DNA from: Natronolimnohabitans innermongolicus JCM 12255
GTDB lineage: Archaea > Halobacteriota > Halobacteria > Halobacteriales > Natrialbaceae
Assembly (NCBI RefSeq): GCF_000337215.1
Contig: NZ_AOHZ01000088.1
Location: 607-64,606 of the forward strand
Reading direction: 5' to 3'
Length of the DNA: 64,000 bases
Part shown: piece by piece, positions 44,800 to 52,655 of the stretch
Layout of the letters: every line of letters begins with the position of its first letter
How positions within the stretch are numbered: position 1 is the stretch's first letter
Translations under genes and position numbers: made by a program
The notes under the pieces: generated by a model
What the model saw: the letters and a program-made list of their open reading frames with translations, nothing else
Databases searched by the model: none
What the model was told of the DNA's origin: nothing

Positions 44800-45360
44800 A
44801 TTTCGGTTGTCGCATCCGCATCGTGCGAGCGGGTGCGTGGGACACGATTTGGCGGCTGACGGTCGGGCGTGGCCGAAGCAGTTCGAAAACGAAGAGGTGT
44901 AGCCTTTTATCACACAGCAAACTCGTTCAGGGCCGTTCCGATTCCCACATTATTCGGAGTGAAGCCGAGCCCCGATCGGCGGCGCACAGTCTGGAGGTAT
45001 CGTACCCCATCACCGAGAGACACGGCAACCTCGAGGTCGGGTTTCCCGGCGAATTCTCGTACGGCGGCCGTTCTGTCGTTCGGTCATAGCCGTCGAACGA
45101 CGCAGCATATGGGGAACTACTCGGCACAGGGTCGACGACAGTGTACAGCAAGCAGCGGTGTCCGTCGAGGTGACTCACCGTCTCGTCACGTGCGAGTGGG
45201 TCGGTTCTTCGGTAACTGTCGGCTGTCGATTCCAGTTGCGAACTCGACCATGGACTGTCTCCCGACGAGAATCAGGACGATACTACGCTAATTCCCGAAC
45301 TATCGCTGAAAGCGAGAGATCGGTTGCGTTTCACTACGATACGAACCAGCGGTGATCCTG
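44800..45360 (-). pseudogene. Deeply decayed IS6-family transposase
   Basis: Minus-strand translation, switching frames, recovers the order of a haloarchaeal IS6 transposase. LSLSAIVRELA, then VRNW, then DETVSHLDGHRCLLYTVVDP (compare DETVIRIDEQQYWPYATVDP at 31 kb), then KPDLEVAVSLGDGVRYLQTV with RRRSGLGF, and finally KGYTSSFSNCFGHARPSAAK. Several stops and frameshifts separate the blocks, and the second catalytic Asp region reads LGDG. It is the oldest-looking IS6 relic here and explains a region that otherwise seems empty. Confidence 0.65.
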
Positions 45361-45432
45361 TGTGTGATTGAAAGCGGCTGTTCTGAACGCGTCTTCCCTG
45401 CTACGAACCGCCCAGTTCTTCAGTACCTTCTC

Positions 45433-45618
45433 CTATTGTACCTCTTATATCTATTTCACCTATTGTAACTATTCCTTCCGTTCAGGCCCTGACGTAGCCT
45501 GCACACATCCCATAAACCTATTGTTGCTATTGTTTCTATTGCACCTATTCCACCGTTCCAGTCCTGCCGCAGCCTGTACACGTTCTGACACCTATTGTAG
45601 CTATTGCTCCTATTGTTT
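45433..45618 (+). repeat. Three clusters of 9-bp tandem repeats, consensus CTATTGNNN
   Basis: Cluster 1 has five units (45433-45477), cluster 2 four (45518-45553) and cluster 3 three (45592-45618). Each unit is nine bases and most read CTATTG plus three variable bases. The 38-40 bp spacers between clusters are related to each other (both contain GYAGCCTGYACAC). It is therefore a higher-order repeat of about 74-85 bp. No coding sense is apparent: several frames hit stops. Iteron-like binding sites or a VNTR are possible. Confidence 0.8.
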
Positions 45619-45711
45619 CGTTGTCTAGCGGATCTGTCCGAGCTCGCTATCAGGGTCCCCGAGATTCGTTGTCGGCCAGCAGTGTTCCGACGTACCAATC
45701 TCGGTCGTGGC

Positions 45712-45795
45712 TATAGTAGCCACTGAAACGAGTGACGCACTGATCGCAACGACGTACTGCGATCAGGTGTGCAGTGACTTTCAGTGGCTACTATA
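45712..45795 (+). repeat. 84-bp inverted-repeat element (MITE-like), copy A
   Basis: Best preserved copy: TATAGTAGCCACTGAAA at the left and its exact reverse complement TTTCAGTGGCTACTATA at the right, 17-bp perfect terminal repeats. The interior is non-coding. The TA at each end may be a target duplication as made by IS630/mariner-type transposases, and an IS630-type ORF is at 58010. Confidence 0.8.
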
Positions 45796-45977
45796 ATTCT
45801 CACCTCCCTCGAGAAGGCGCGAGGTATCGACCCAGATGAACCGAAGAGCGATCCGGAACAGTCGAGAAGTAGGGTGCAGCGTCGTGCATACTGGGAACGG
45901 AACTCACTGACGTCTCCTCGAGAAGTTGCCCGACTGGCGGCTATTGACTGGATGGTCAGTAAGTTTCATAACGGATG

Positions 45978-45993
45978 CTGACTAACTAGTCAG
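45978..45993. promoter_or_regulatory. 16-bp palindrome CTGACTA-AC-TAGTCAG
   Basis: Perfect 7-bp arms with a 2-bp spacer, followed directly by a further TCAG. The GACT/AGTC half-sites resemble those of the palindrome at 48245-48260. It looks like a dimeric repressor (TetR/AcrR-type) operator, but no such gene is next to it. Confidence 0.35.
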
Positions 45994-46203
45994 TCAGAGC
46001 GAGATACTGCCAGTGAATAACATTCGTACGAATGTAATTATACTGATCGCCGCACCGCGTAATCGGCGAGCCGTCGATGAGGCGGTGATATCACTAACGA
46101 AAGCCAAAGCGTTCATACTATCCGATCACCGCCTCTCTAGAGGAGTTCAGACGAACTACCGAGACCAAACGAGTGTTAAAATAGTGACAAAGTGATAGTA
46201 CGT

Positions 46204-46341
46204 ATGGTAGGACAGCGGCGACAGATACGCACGGACCGACCGGTCGACCCGCGTCAGGAAACCGTCGCAGAGCGGACCAGAATCGAGGACGATTCGCCTG
46301 GCCGATTTACCGACGCAGAACGTCTAGACGGGTGTTTCTAA
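46204..46341 (+). CDS. Possible 45-residue protein
   Basis: ATG-to-TAA ORF starting MVGQRRQIRTDRPVDPRQ, highly charged and hydrophilic, with GC-rich codon use unlike the AT-rich DNA before it. TTAAAATAG about 30 bases upstream could be a TATA box. It has no recognised family; it could be noise. Confidence 0.25.
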   Translation: MVGQRRQIRTDRPVDPRQETVAERTRIEDDSPGRFTDAERLDGCF

Positions 46342-46416
46342 CGGTGGACGTCGAATTCACGATGTCGGATCAGTCGATCGACGGCGCGGCGATTTTCACA
46401 CCACCGTGTTGCGACG

Positions 46417-47943
46417 ATGCGTCGAGAGGGCAGCATCCGCCAATTGGCAGGAGCCGACGGTCCGAGACGAGCGTTCGAACGACGGCGGGTGTACCCCGTG
46501 AGTAGGATTCCGAACCCCCTACAGCTGGTAATTCTATACATCGGACTCGGTCTAGCACGGCTGGGGGTAATCGACCGCGAGCGCGCCGTGCAGACGACTG
46601 TGCTGGCCTGGCCCCGAATCGTCACCGGAATCGCGCGCATGTCGAAAAGCGCCGTCGACGTCGCGATGGTCGGCGTCGCCGTCGGGACGTCGGCCGTCGC
46701 CGGCGTCGGTTTTGCGGGCCCGTTCTGGGGGCTCGCCTTCGCGATCGGCGGCGGCGTCGCCGGCGGTACAATCGCGCTGGTCTCCCAGCGCTATGGCGCC
46801 GAAGCTTACGACGAACTCGGCCTCGCCGTCCGCTCGAGTACGGTACTCGTGATCGTGGCCAGCGCTCCGGTCGTAGCCGTCTTCTGGCTGTTCCCGACCG
46901 AACTCATCTCGGTGCTGAGCAGCAACGAGAGCGCGATCGAGTACGGCGCGCGGTACCTCCAGATCGTCGCGCTCGGCATCCCCTTCGCCGGGCTAAACCT
47001 CGTCGGCAGTCGCATCCTCGTCGGCGCGGACGACTCGTATACGGCGATGCAGGTTCGGGCCGGCGGCGCCGTCGCCAATATCGGGTTGAACGCCGTCTTC
47101 ATCTTCGGCCTCGGGTGGGGCGTCGCCGGTGCGGCCCTGGGAACCGTTCTCTCGAACGTCGCCGTTACCGCGGCGTTCGCCGCGGGTCTCTGTGCCGGGC
47201 GGTTCCCGGGAATCGGGGCGTTTCCGGTCCGCGTGGATCCGACGGGGGCGTACTTCGACGGCGAGACCCTCCGCGATCTCGTCACGATCGGGCTTCCCGT
47301 CGGCGGGCGCAACCTCGTCTGGACCGTCGCCGAGTTCCCGATGCTGGGCATTCTCGACCTGTTCGGGGAGAACACGGTCGCCGCGTTCGTCATCGCCCGC
47401 CGCATCTGGGGGTTGATGAACGCGCCCGGCTGGGGCTTCGGGCTCGCGTCCTCGAGTCTGGTCGGCCAGGCGCTGGGCAAGAACGACGAGGCGACGGCGA
47501 AGGCGTACGGACGGGACATCATCCGTTTTGCCGTCGCCACGTACGTCGTTTCGGCGATTCTCATCGCCGTCTTCGCCGAACACATCGTCGTGCTGTTCGC
47601 GGAGGATCCGACGAGCGCGGAGATTCCGATCGCGGTCGATCTGGTGTACGCGGCCTGCGTCGCGGTCGTCTTTCAGGGCGTCGCCGGCGCCGCGGCGGGA
47701 CCCCTCGACGCGAGCGGCGACACGCGCGTCCCGTTCGCGAGCCAGTTCCTCGGCATGTTCTGCGGTTCGATTCCGCTCGCGTACCTCGGCGCGACGACCG
47801 GGCTCGGCTACTGGGGGCTGTACCTGGCGTTCCTGGCCGAGACCACCATTCCGGCCGCGATCAACTACTGGCGGTTCCGCACCGACAAGTGGAAGGCGAT
47901 CAGTCAGTCCTACCGCCCCGAAGCGGCGGCCGCCGACGACTGA
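46417..47943 (+). CDS. MATE-family multidrug/metabolite exporter
   Basis: A 508-residue, 12-helix MATE transporter. Two homologous halves begin near residues 60 (WPRIVTGIARMSKSAVDVAM) and 290 (LVTIGLPVGGRNLVWTV). The central loop holds the conserved acidic/aromatic pattern of archaeal MATE proteins. It exports cationic or amphipathic compounds using Na+ or H+. The ATG at 46417 gives a basic 27-residue lead; a GTG at 46498 is a plausible alternative start. Palindromes resembling TetR operators lie on both sides (45978 and 48245), though not directly at its promoter. Confidence 0.9.
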   Translation: MRREGSIRQLAGADGPRRAFERRRVYPVSRIPNPLQLVILYIGLGLARLGVIDRERAVQTTVLAWPRIVTGIARMSKSAVDVAMVGVAVGTSAVAGVGFAGPFWGLAFAIGGGVAGGTIALVSQRYGAEAYDELGLAVRSSTVLVIVASAPVVAVFWLFPTELISVLSSNESAIEYGARYLQIVALGIPFAGLNLVGSRILVGADDSYTAMQVRAGGAVANIGLNAVFIFGLGWGVAGAALGTVLSNVAVTAAFAAGLCAGRFPGIGAFPVRVDPTGAYFDGETLRDLVTIGLPVGGRNLVWTVAEFPMLGILDLFGENTVAAFVIARRIWGLMNAPGWGFGLASSSLVGQALGKNDEATAKAYGRDIIRFAVATYVVSAILIAVFAEHIVVLFAEDPTSAEIPIAVDLVYAACVAVVFQGVAGAAAGPLDASGDTRVPFASQFLGMFCGSIPLAYLGATTGLGYWGLYLAFLAETTIPAAINYWRFRTDKWKAISQSYRPEAAAADD

Positions 47944-48244
47944 TCGCGCGACCGCGGCCGCGACCGTTATCGGCCTTCAGTGTCGAAATTCGAGCCGAGA
48001 GGTCAGGGGAGAACGGTTCGCTCGAGCCCCTTCGACAAGCGGTCGACAAAACGGATCAGTTCAATCGGGTATAGCGCTGGATCGCAGCTCGATTCTTCGG
48101 TTACTCATAGAGGAGAGCAGCCCGCTGGAAGTCGGGCCAGCCCTCTGGTAGGTGGAAGGGTGCTGTGGTGGGTGGTCACGACGAGGGGACTGGGTCAGCA
48201 TGGGTTTGGGTGGCGCGATAGGTGAATCGCTGGGACCCCTCACC

Positions 48245-48260
48245 GACTGACCATTCAGTC
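48245..48260. promoter_or_regulatory. Palindrome GACTGA-CCAT-TCAGTC
   Basis: Six-base arms with a 4-bp spacer in a GACTGACCATTCAGTC setting, the type of site bound by TetR/AcrR-family repressors. TTGTAAACGTTTTG follows 8 bases later. No gene with a matching start is adjacent. Confidence 0.35.
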
Positions 48261-48513
48261 AGGGTCGTTGTAAACGTTTTGTTTCACGACGCAACCGGGC
48301 TCCGTGAACGAACGGCGGCTGGCTGCAGACGGACGGTTCCGATAGAAGTTCCATATAAACGAGTATAGTGTTCCAGGGATAAGTTCGTATAGCTATAGGA
48401 TTCGATTGTCGGACTGGGAAGACGTCGGTCATCGTTTCGAAGCGGACCCTCCGAAGAGACGCCAGTCGAGTTGATCGATCTCTAGCGAACGGTATCTGAG
48501 GGGCAGGGGCGTA

Positions 48514-48702
48514 CTACGTGGTTCGACTCGCACGGCACCTTTGCGTTGAGACGAACGACAGCGACGGCGCGGCGTGAGTTTGATAGTCTAGTTCCGTCTC
48601 CTCGAGCGCCCGCTGGCAGTTCGAAAGCAAACGCTCGAGGTCGGCCGATCCGTCGAGAGAAAACGCATGGTAGCGCCGTCCGGACGCACGGAAGTTGACC
48701 TT
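48514..48702 (-). pseudogene. Coding-like fragment without start codon
   Basis: After a stop codon an open frame reads VNFRASGRRYHAFSLDGS, then ADLERLLSNCQRALEETELD, ending at TAG 48514. The acidic composition and codon choice look haloarchaeal, but there is no ATG/GTG/TTG in a sensible place and no family is recognised. Possibly the remains of a small gene. Confidence 0.2.
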
Positions 48703-48777
48703 TCAGAGGCACCACGGACGAGTTTGAGAAGCTATCTGTTTTGTGAGTGGTTTCAGCTTCCCTCAGATTCGTGATGG

Positions 48778-49854
48778 TCAAAGCGGCCGGTCGCCGTCGA
48801 TACGCGCGAGCGTCTGTTCGGCCAGGAGCGGAACGCCCGTTTCCATCTTCGGGTACAGGGGATCGGCCGAGTTGCCCTCGAGATACCGACGGAAGAACAT
48901 CTCGCCGAGTCCGGCCATCTTGTACGCCGCCAGCACCTGGTAGAAGCGTCGATTCTCGAATTCGACGCCAGTCTGGCGTTCGTATCGGTCGACGAGTTCG
49001 TCTCGAGTCGGATACCCCTCTCGAGCCATGAACGTCGCCATCAGGTCCGGCATCGGGGGCTCCGGATCCGACGGGTCGTGCCAGAAGAGCAGCATCCAGC
49101 CCAGGTCGGTGAGGGGATCGCCGAGCGTCGAGAGCTCCCAGTCGAAGATCGCGCCCAGTTGCGGCGGGGTGCCCGGTTCGAACAGGACGTTGTCGAGTTT
49201 GTAGTCGCCGTGGACCAGCGCGTGGGCGTGGTCCGTCGGAACGTTCGCCCGAAGCCACTCGCCGATCGTCTCGAGTTCGGGCACCTCGCGCTCGTCCTCG
49301 GTGACGTCGAACGCCCACTCGAGTTGCTGTCGCCACCGGTCGACCTGTCGTTCGGTGAACCCGTCCGGGCGGCCGAAATCGCCCAGCCCGACCGCTTCGT
49401 AGTCGACCGCGTGAACGCTTGCGAGCGAATCGACCAGTTCGGCGGCGATCGTCGACCGGTGCTCGGGCGTCGCGAACCGATCGGGTTCCGTCTCTCGGAT
49501 GACGTCGCCCGCCTCTCGAACCATGACGTAAAACTCGCTGCCGATCACCGACTCGTCGTCACACGCGAGAACGGTCTCGGGAACCGGAACTGCCGTTTCC
49601 TGCAGGGCGTCGATCGTTCGGTACTCTCGCAACACGTCGTGTGCCGTGTCCGCGGTTTCGCCGGCCGGCGGCCGACGGACGACGAACTCGCGGTCGTCCC
49701 ACTCGACGAACAGCGTCTCGTTCGAGTGCCCCTCGTCGTGTCGCGCGATCGAAACCGAGTCGGCCTCGCCGAGGGCGTCCTCGAGATACCGTCGAAGCGC
49801 CGTTTCGTCGACGAGCTTTCGCAGGTATCGGTCGTCATTCGACACGTCGATCAC
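48778..49854 (-). CDS. Phosphotransferase-family protein (APH/ACAD10-like kinase)
   Basis: A 358-residue aminoglycoside-phosphotransferase-fold protein of the group related to the N-terminal kinase domain of ACAD10/ACAD11. The nucleotide-binding lobe is residues 25-115 with VVRRPP. The catalytic loop HGDYKLDN is at 215-222 (Asp217 as base) and the metal-binding DWE at 238-240. The ACAD10-like LGDPLTDLGW motif follows. Mammalian relatives phosphorylate 4-hydroxyacyl-CoAs, so a hydroxyacyl substrate is possible; antibiotic resistance is less likely. It is divergent from lpdA by about 150 bases. Confidence 0.88.
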   Translation of the reverse strand: MIDVSNDDRYLRKLVDETALRRYLEDALGEADSVSIARHDEGHSNETLFVEWDDREFVVRRPPAGETADTAHDVLREYRTIDALQETAVPVPETVLACDDESVIGSEFYVMVREAGDVIRETEPDRFATPEHRSTIAAELVDSLASVHAVDYEAVGLGDFGRPDGFTERQVDRWRQQLEWAFDVTEDEREVPELETIGEWLRANVPTDHAHALVHGDYKLDNVLFEPGTPPQLGAIFDWELSTLGDPLTDLGWMLLFWHDPSDPEPPMPDLMATFMAREGYPTRDELVDRYERQTGVEFENRRFYQVLAAYKMAGLGEMFFRRYLEGNSADPLYPKMETGVPLLAEQTLARIDGDRPL

Positions 49855-50006
49855 CGGTTCCAGTTGGAGTCCGCAGCGTCATGACCACCGGACGTACGAG
49901 AGAGCCCGATAAGTAGGTTGGGGCGCCCGCTCGTCGGCCGGCGGCTGTCAACCGCGGCGAAACCGGCCACCAAATTACTATAAGGACGCCGAGTGACTCT
50001 CATCGC

Positions 50007-51410
50007 ATGGCAGCGACCGACGTTCTCGTAGTCGGCGGTGGACCGGGCGGGTACTCCGCTGCGATTCGGGCCGCACAACGCGATCGCGACGTCACGCTCG
50101 TCGAGCGAGACGGCATCGGCGGAACGTGTCTCAATCACGGCTGTATCCCGTCGAAAGCGCTGGTGACCGCGTCGACCCTCGTCACCGATCTCGAGGCGGC
50201 GTCTCGAATGGGGATCTACACGGAGCCGTTCGTCGACGTCGGCGAACTGATCGACTGGAAAGACGAGGTGGTCGGCCAGCTCACGGACGGCGTGGCCACC
50301 CTCTGTGAGGCCAACGGCGTCTCCGTGAGGGAGGGAACGGCGCGGTTCGTCGGCGACCACACCGTCGAAATCGTCGCGGACGACGGCGCCGTCGACGAAC
50401 TCGAATTCGAGTCCGCGATCGTCGCCACCGGCAGTCGTCCGATGACCATCCCGGGGTTCTCTTTCGGAGACGAACCGATTCTGAGCTCCCGGCAGGCGCT
50501 GGCGCTCGAGTCGGAACCCCGGTCGCTCGCCGTCGTCGGCGCGGGCTACATCGGGATGGAGCTCTCGACGGTGTTCGCGAAGCTCGGAACGGACGTGACC
50601 GTCGTCGAGATGGAAGACGATATCCTGCCGACGTACGACGCGGATCTCTCCCGCCCGGTCAAACGACGGGCCGAGTCCGTCGGCGTCGACTTCCGGTTCG
50701 GAGAGGTGGCAGTCGACTGGTCGCGAAACGGCGACGGGACCGTGACGCTGCGGACGGAGGAGTCGAGCGGCGACGTCCGCGAGACCGACGTCGAACGAAT
50801 ACTCGTCGCGATCGGACGGGAGCCCGTCACCGAGAGCCTCGAGCTCGATGCGATCGGACTCGAGCCGACCGAGGACGGCTTCCTCGAGACTGACGACGAG
50901 ATGCGGACGGCCCGCGACCACGTCTTCGCGGTGGGTGACGTCGCCGGCGAGCCGATGCTCGCGCACGAGGCCGTCGCGGAGGGGCTCGTCGCCGCCGAAG
51001 TCGCTGCGGGCGGCGACGCCGAATTGGATCGATCCGCGATTCCGACCGCGGTGTTCGTCGACCCGGAGATCGCCACCGTGGGGATGACAGCGGAGGAAGC
51101 GCGCGCTGCGGGGCACTCGCCGACCGTCGGCGAGTTTCCGTTCACTGCCAGCGGTCGGGCGCTGACGCTCACCGAAACTGACGGGTTCGTCCGGGTCGTC
51201 GCCAACGAGGACGACGGGCGGGTCCTCGGCGCGCAAATCGTTGGTCCGGAGGCCTCCGAACTGATCGGCGAGCTCGGCGTCGCCGTCGAGGCCGGGCTGA
51301 CCCTCGAGGACGTCGCCGGCACCGTCCACATGCACCCGACGCTTTCGGAGGCGATCATGGAAGCGAGCGAGAACGCGCTCGGACAGGCGATCCACACGTT
51401 GAATCGCTAA
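50007..51410 (+). CDS. lpdA: Dihydrolipoyl dehydrogenase (E3)
   Basis: A 467-residue flavoprotein that reoxidises the lipoyl groups of 2-oxoacid dehydrogenase complexes with NAD+. FAD motif GGGPGG at 10-15; redox-active disulfide GGTCLNHGCIPSK with Cys41 and Cys46; NAD motif VVGAGYIGMELST near 175; FAD motif 2 VFAVGDVAGEPMLAHEA near 310; catalytic His-Glu in HMHPTLSEAI near the C-terminus. A TATA-like ATTACTATAAGG about 28 bases upstream supports the ATG. It is the only E3 in the window and could serve both E1-E2 systems. Confidence 0.96.
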   Translation: MAATDVLVVGGGPGGYSAAIRAAQRDRDVTLVERDGIGGTCLNHGCIPSKALVTASTLVTDLEAASRMGIYTEPFVDVGELIDWKDEVVGQLTDGVATLCEANGVSVREGTARFVGDHTVEIVADDGAVDELEFESAIVATGSRPMTIPGFSFGDEPILSSRQALALESEPRSLAVVGAGYIGMELSTVFAKLGTDVTVVEMEDDILPTYDADLSRPVKRRAESVGVDFRFGEVAVDWSRNGDGTVTLRTEESSGDVRETDVERILVAIGREPVTESLELDAIGLEPTEDGFLETDDEMRTARDHVFAVGDVAGEPMLAHEAVAEGLVAAEVAAGGDAELDRSAIPTAVFVDPEIATVGMTAEEARAAGHSPTVGEFPFTASGRALTLTETDGFVRVVANEDDGRVLGAQIVGPEASELIGELGVAVEAGLTLEDVAGTVHMHPTLSEAIMEASENALGQAIHTLNR

Positions 51411-51468
51411 TCTGTCGCGAAACGTGTTCGAACCGTCGTCGCGTGACTGCGGAATCGGGCGCTGTCGA

Positions 51469-52545
51469 TCACGGCTCGACGAGCACCTTGATCTGCTCGC
51501 TTTCCGGATCGCGAAGGTCCTCGAACGCCGATTCGACGTCGGCTAGCGGAACGGTATCCGTGATCATCGGCTCGGGTTCGATACGACCGTCGGCCACGAA
51601 CTCGAGCGCCGTCTGGAATTCGGACCGCGAGGCCAGCGGGCCGCCCCGGAACCCGAACGAGCCGACGAGTTCCCGCTCGGCCTGCATGATGTCGTTGGGG
51701 TGAAGCGCCACCTCCTCGTCGAAGACGCTGAGAACGACGACTGTTTCGCCGTAGGCCGTGCTCCGCAGCGCGTCGGTCAGCGTCGTTTCGGTTCCGGCGC
51801 ACTCGAACGAGACTTCAACCCGATCGACCTCGTTTCGAAGCCGTTCGACGACGTCGACGTCGGCGGGATCGAACACAACGTCTGCACCGAGCGCCTCGGC
51901 CGCCTCGCGACGGGCCGCCCGCGGTTCGCTGACGTACACCTCGCGAGCACCCGCCGCCACGGCCCCGGCGACGACACCCAACCCGATCGGCCCGGCGCCG
52001 AACACCGCGACGCGGTCGCCGGTCTCCAGCCCCGACCGACGAACGCCGCGAAGCGACACGCCGAGCGGTTCGGCGAGGGCCGCGTGGCGAAGCGACACGT
52101 CCTCCGGGACGGGCACGACCATCGATTCCGGCACGACGATTCGATCCGCGAAGCCGCGACTCGAGACGGCGCCGCCGTCGCCCCGCTCGCAGAGGTGGTA
52201 CTTCCCGACCGCACAGTACCGACAGTCGCGGCAGGTACTCACCATGTTCAGCGTGACTCGATCGCCGACCTCGACGTCGACGACGTCGTCGCCGGTCTCG
52301 GAGACCGTGCCGGCGACCTCGTGTCCCATCGGCTTCGGGAGGTGTTCGTCCCACGCCGACTCCGGGATCGAGTGGTCGGTGTCTTCCGCCCGGATCGGTA
52401 CCGGCCCGATTTCGTACTCGTGTAAGTCCGAACCGCAGATTCCGGTGTACTCGACGTCGACCGCGACGGCCCCCGCCGAAACGGGGCGCGGGTCGACGGC
52501 GTCGACGCGAAGGTCCTCGGGACCGTGAAGGTAGACAGCATCCAT
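51469..52545 (-). CDS. 2,3-butanediol dehydrogenase-like zinc alcohol dehydrogenase
   Basis: A 358-residue MDR oxidoreductase. Catalytic zinc ligands are Cys37 (GICGSDLHEYEIGP) and His75-Glu76 (MGHE); structural zinc Cys residues are 105, 108, 111 and 119. The stretch GICGSDLHEYEIGPVPI, followed by an insertion before GHE, is characteristic of (R,R)-butanediol/acetoin dehydrogenases. It would interconvert butanediol and acetoin with NAD(H). It lies between lpdA and an E1a-E1b-E2 set, which makes acetoin catabolism the best reading. Start MDAVYLHGPE was preferred to an in-frame ATG 21 bases upstream. Confidence 0.85.
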   Translation of the reverse strand: MDAVYLHGPEDLRVDAVDPRPVSAGAVAVDVEYTGICGSDLHEYEIGPVPIRAEDTDHSIPESAWDEHLPKPMGHEVAGTVSETGDDVVDVEVGDRVTLNMVSTCRDCRYCAVGKYHLCERGDGGAVSSRGFADRIVVPESMVVPVPEDVSLRHAALAEPLGVSLRGVRRSGLETGDRVAVFGAGPIGLGVVAGAVAAGAREVYVSEPRAARREAAEALGADVVFDPADVDVVERLRNEVDRVEVSFECAGTETTLTDALRSTAYGETVVVLSVFDEEVALHPNDIMQAERELVGSFGFRGGPLASRSEFQTALEFVADGRIEPEPMITDTVPLADVESAFEDLRDPESEQIKVLVEP

Positions 52546-52655
52546 GCGTTTGGCTATCATACACAAGAAGGTAAATGTATGCGTCTACGGCCCGCTCGCG
52601 GCGAGTGCGGCGGGACCGATCTCGAGTTCGGAGGGATATTCGGTCCCTGAGCGCC

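Larger units (their letters stand above)
45361..46203. other. Gene-free region with repeat arrays
   Basis: About 840 bases with no supported gene. It contains the 9-bp tandem repeat clusters (45433-45618), the 84-bp element copy A (45712-45795) and a 16-bp palindrome (45978-45993). Plus-strand ORFs of 60-86 codons here are by-products of the repeats. Confidence 0.5.
47944..48777. other. Gene-poor stretch between MATE and kinase genes
   Basis: About 830 bases. A palindrome lies at 48245-48260. A coding-like minus-strand fragment without a good start codon spans about 48514-48702 (see separate entry). The rest shows nothing recognisable. Confidence 0.4.

Noticed and set aside
45368-45628. Leu/Tyr/Cys-rich ORF over the CTATTG array
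   Set aside because: Its sequence is created by the 9-bp repeats; no plausible start signal and the same region is open in several frames.
49851-51395. 514-codon minus-strand frame opposite lpdA
   Set aside because: Antisense shadow of the E3 gene with no domain pattern.
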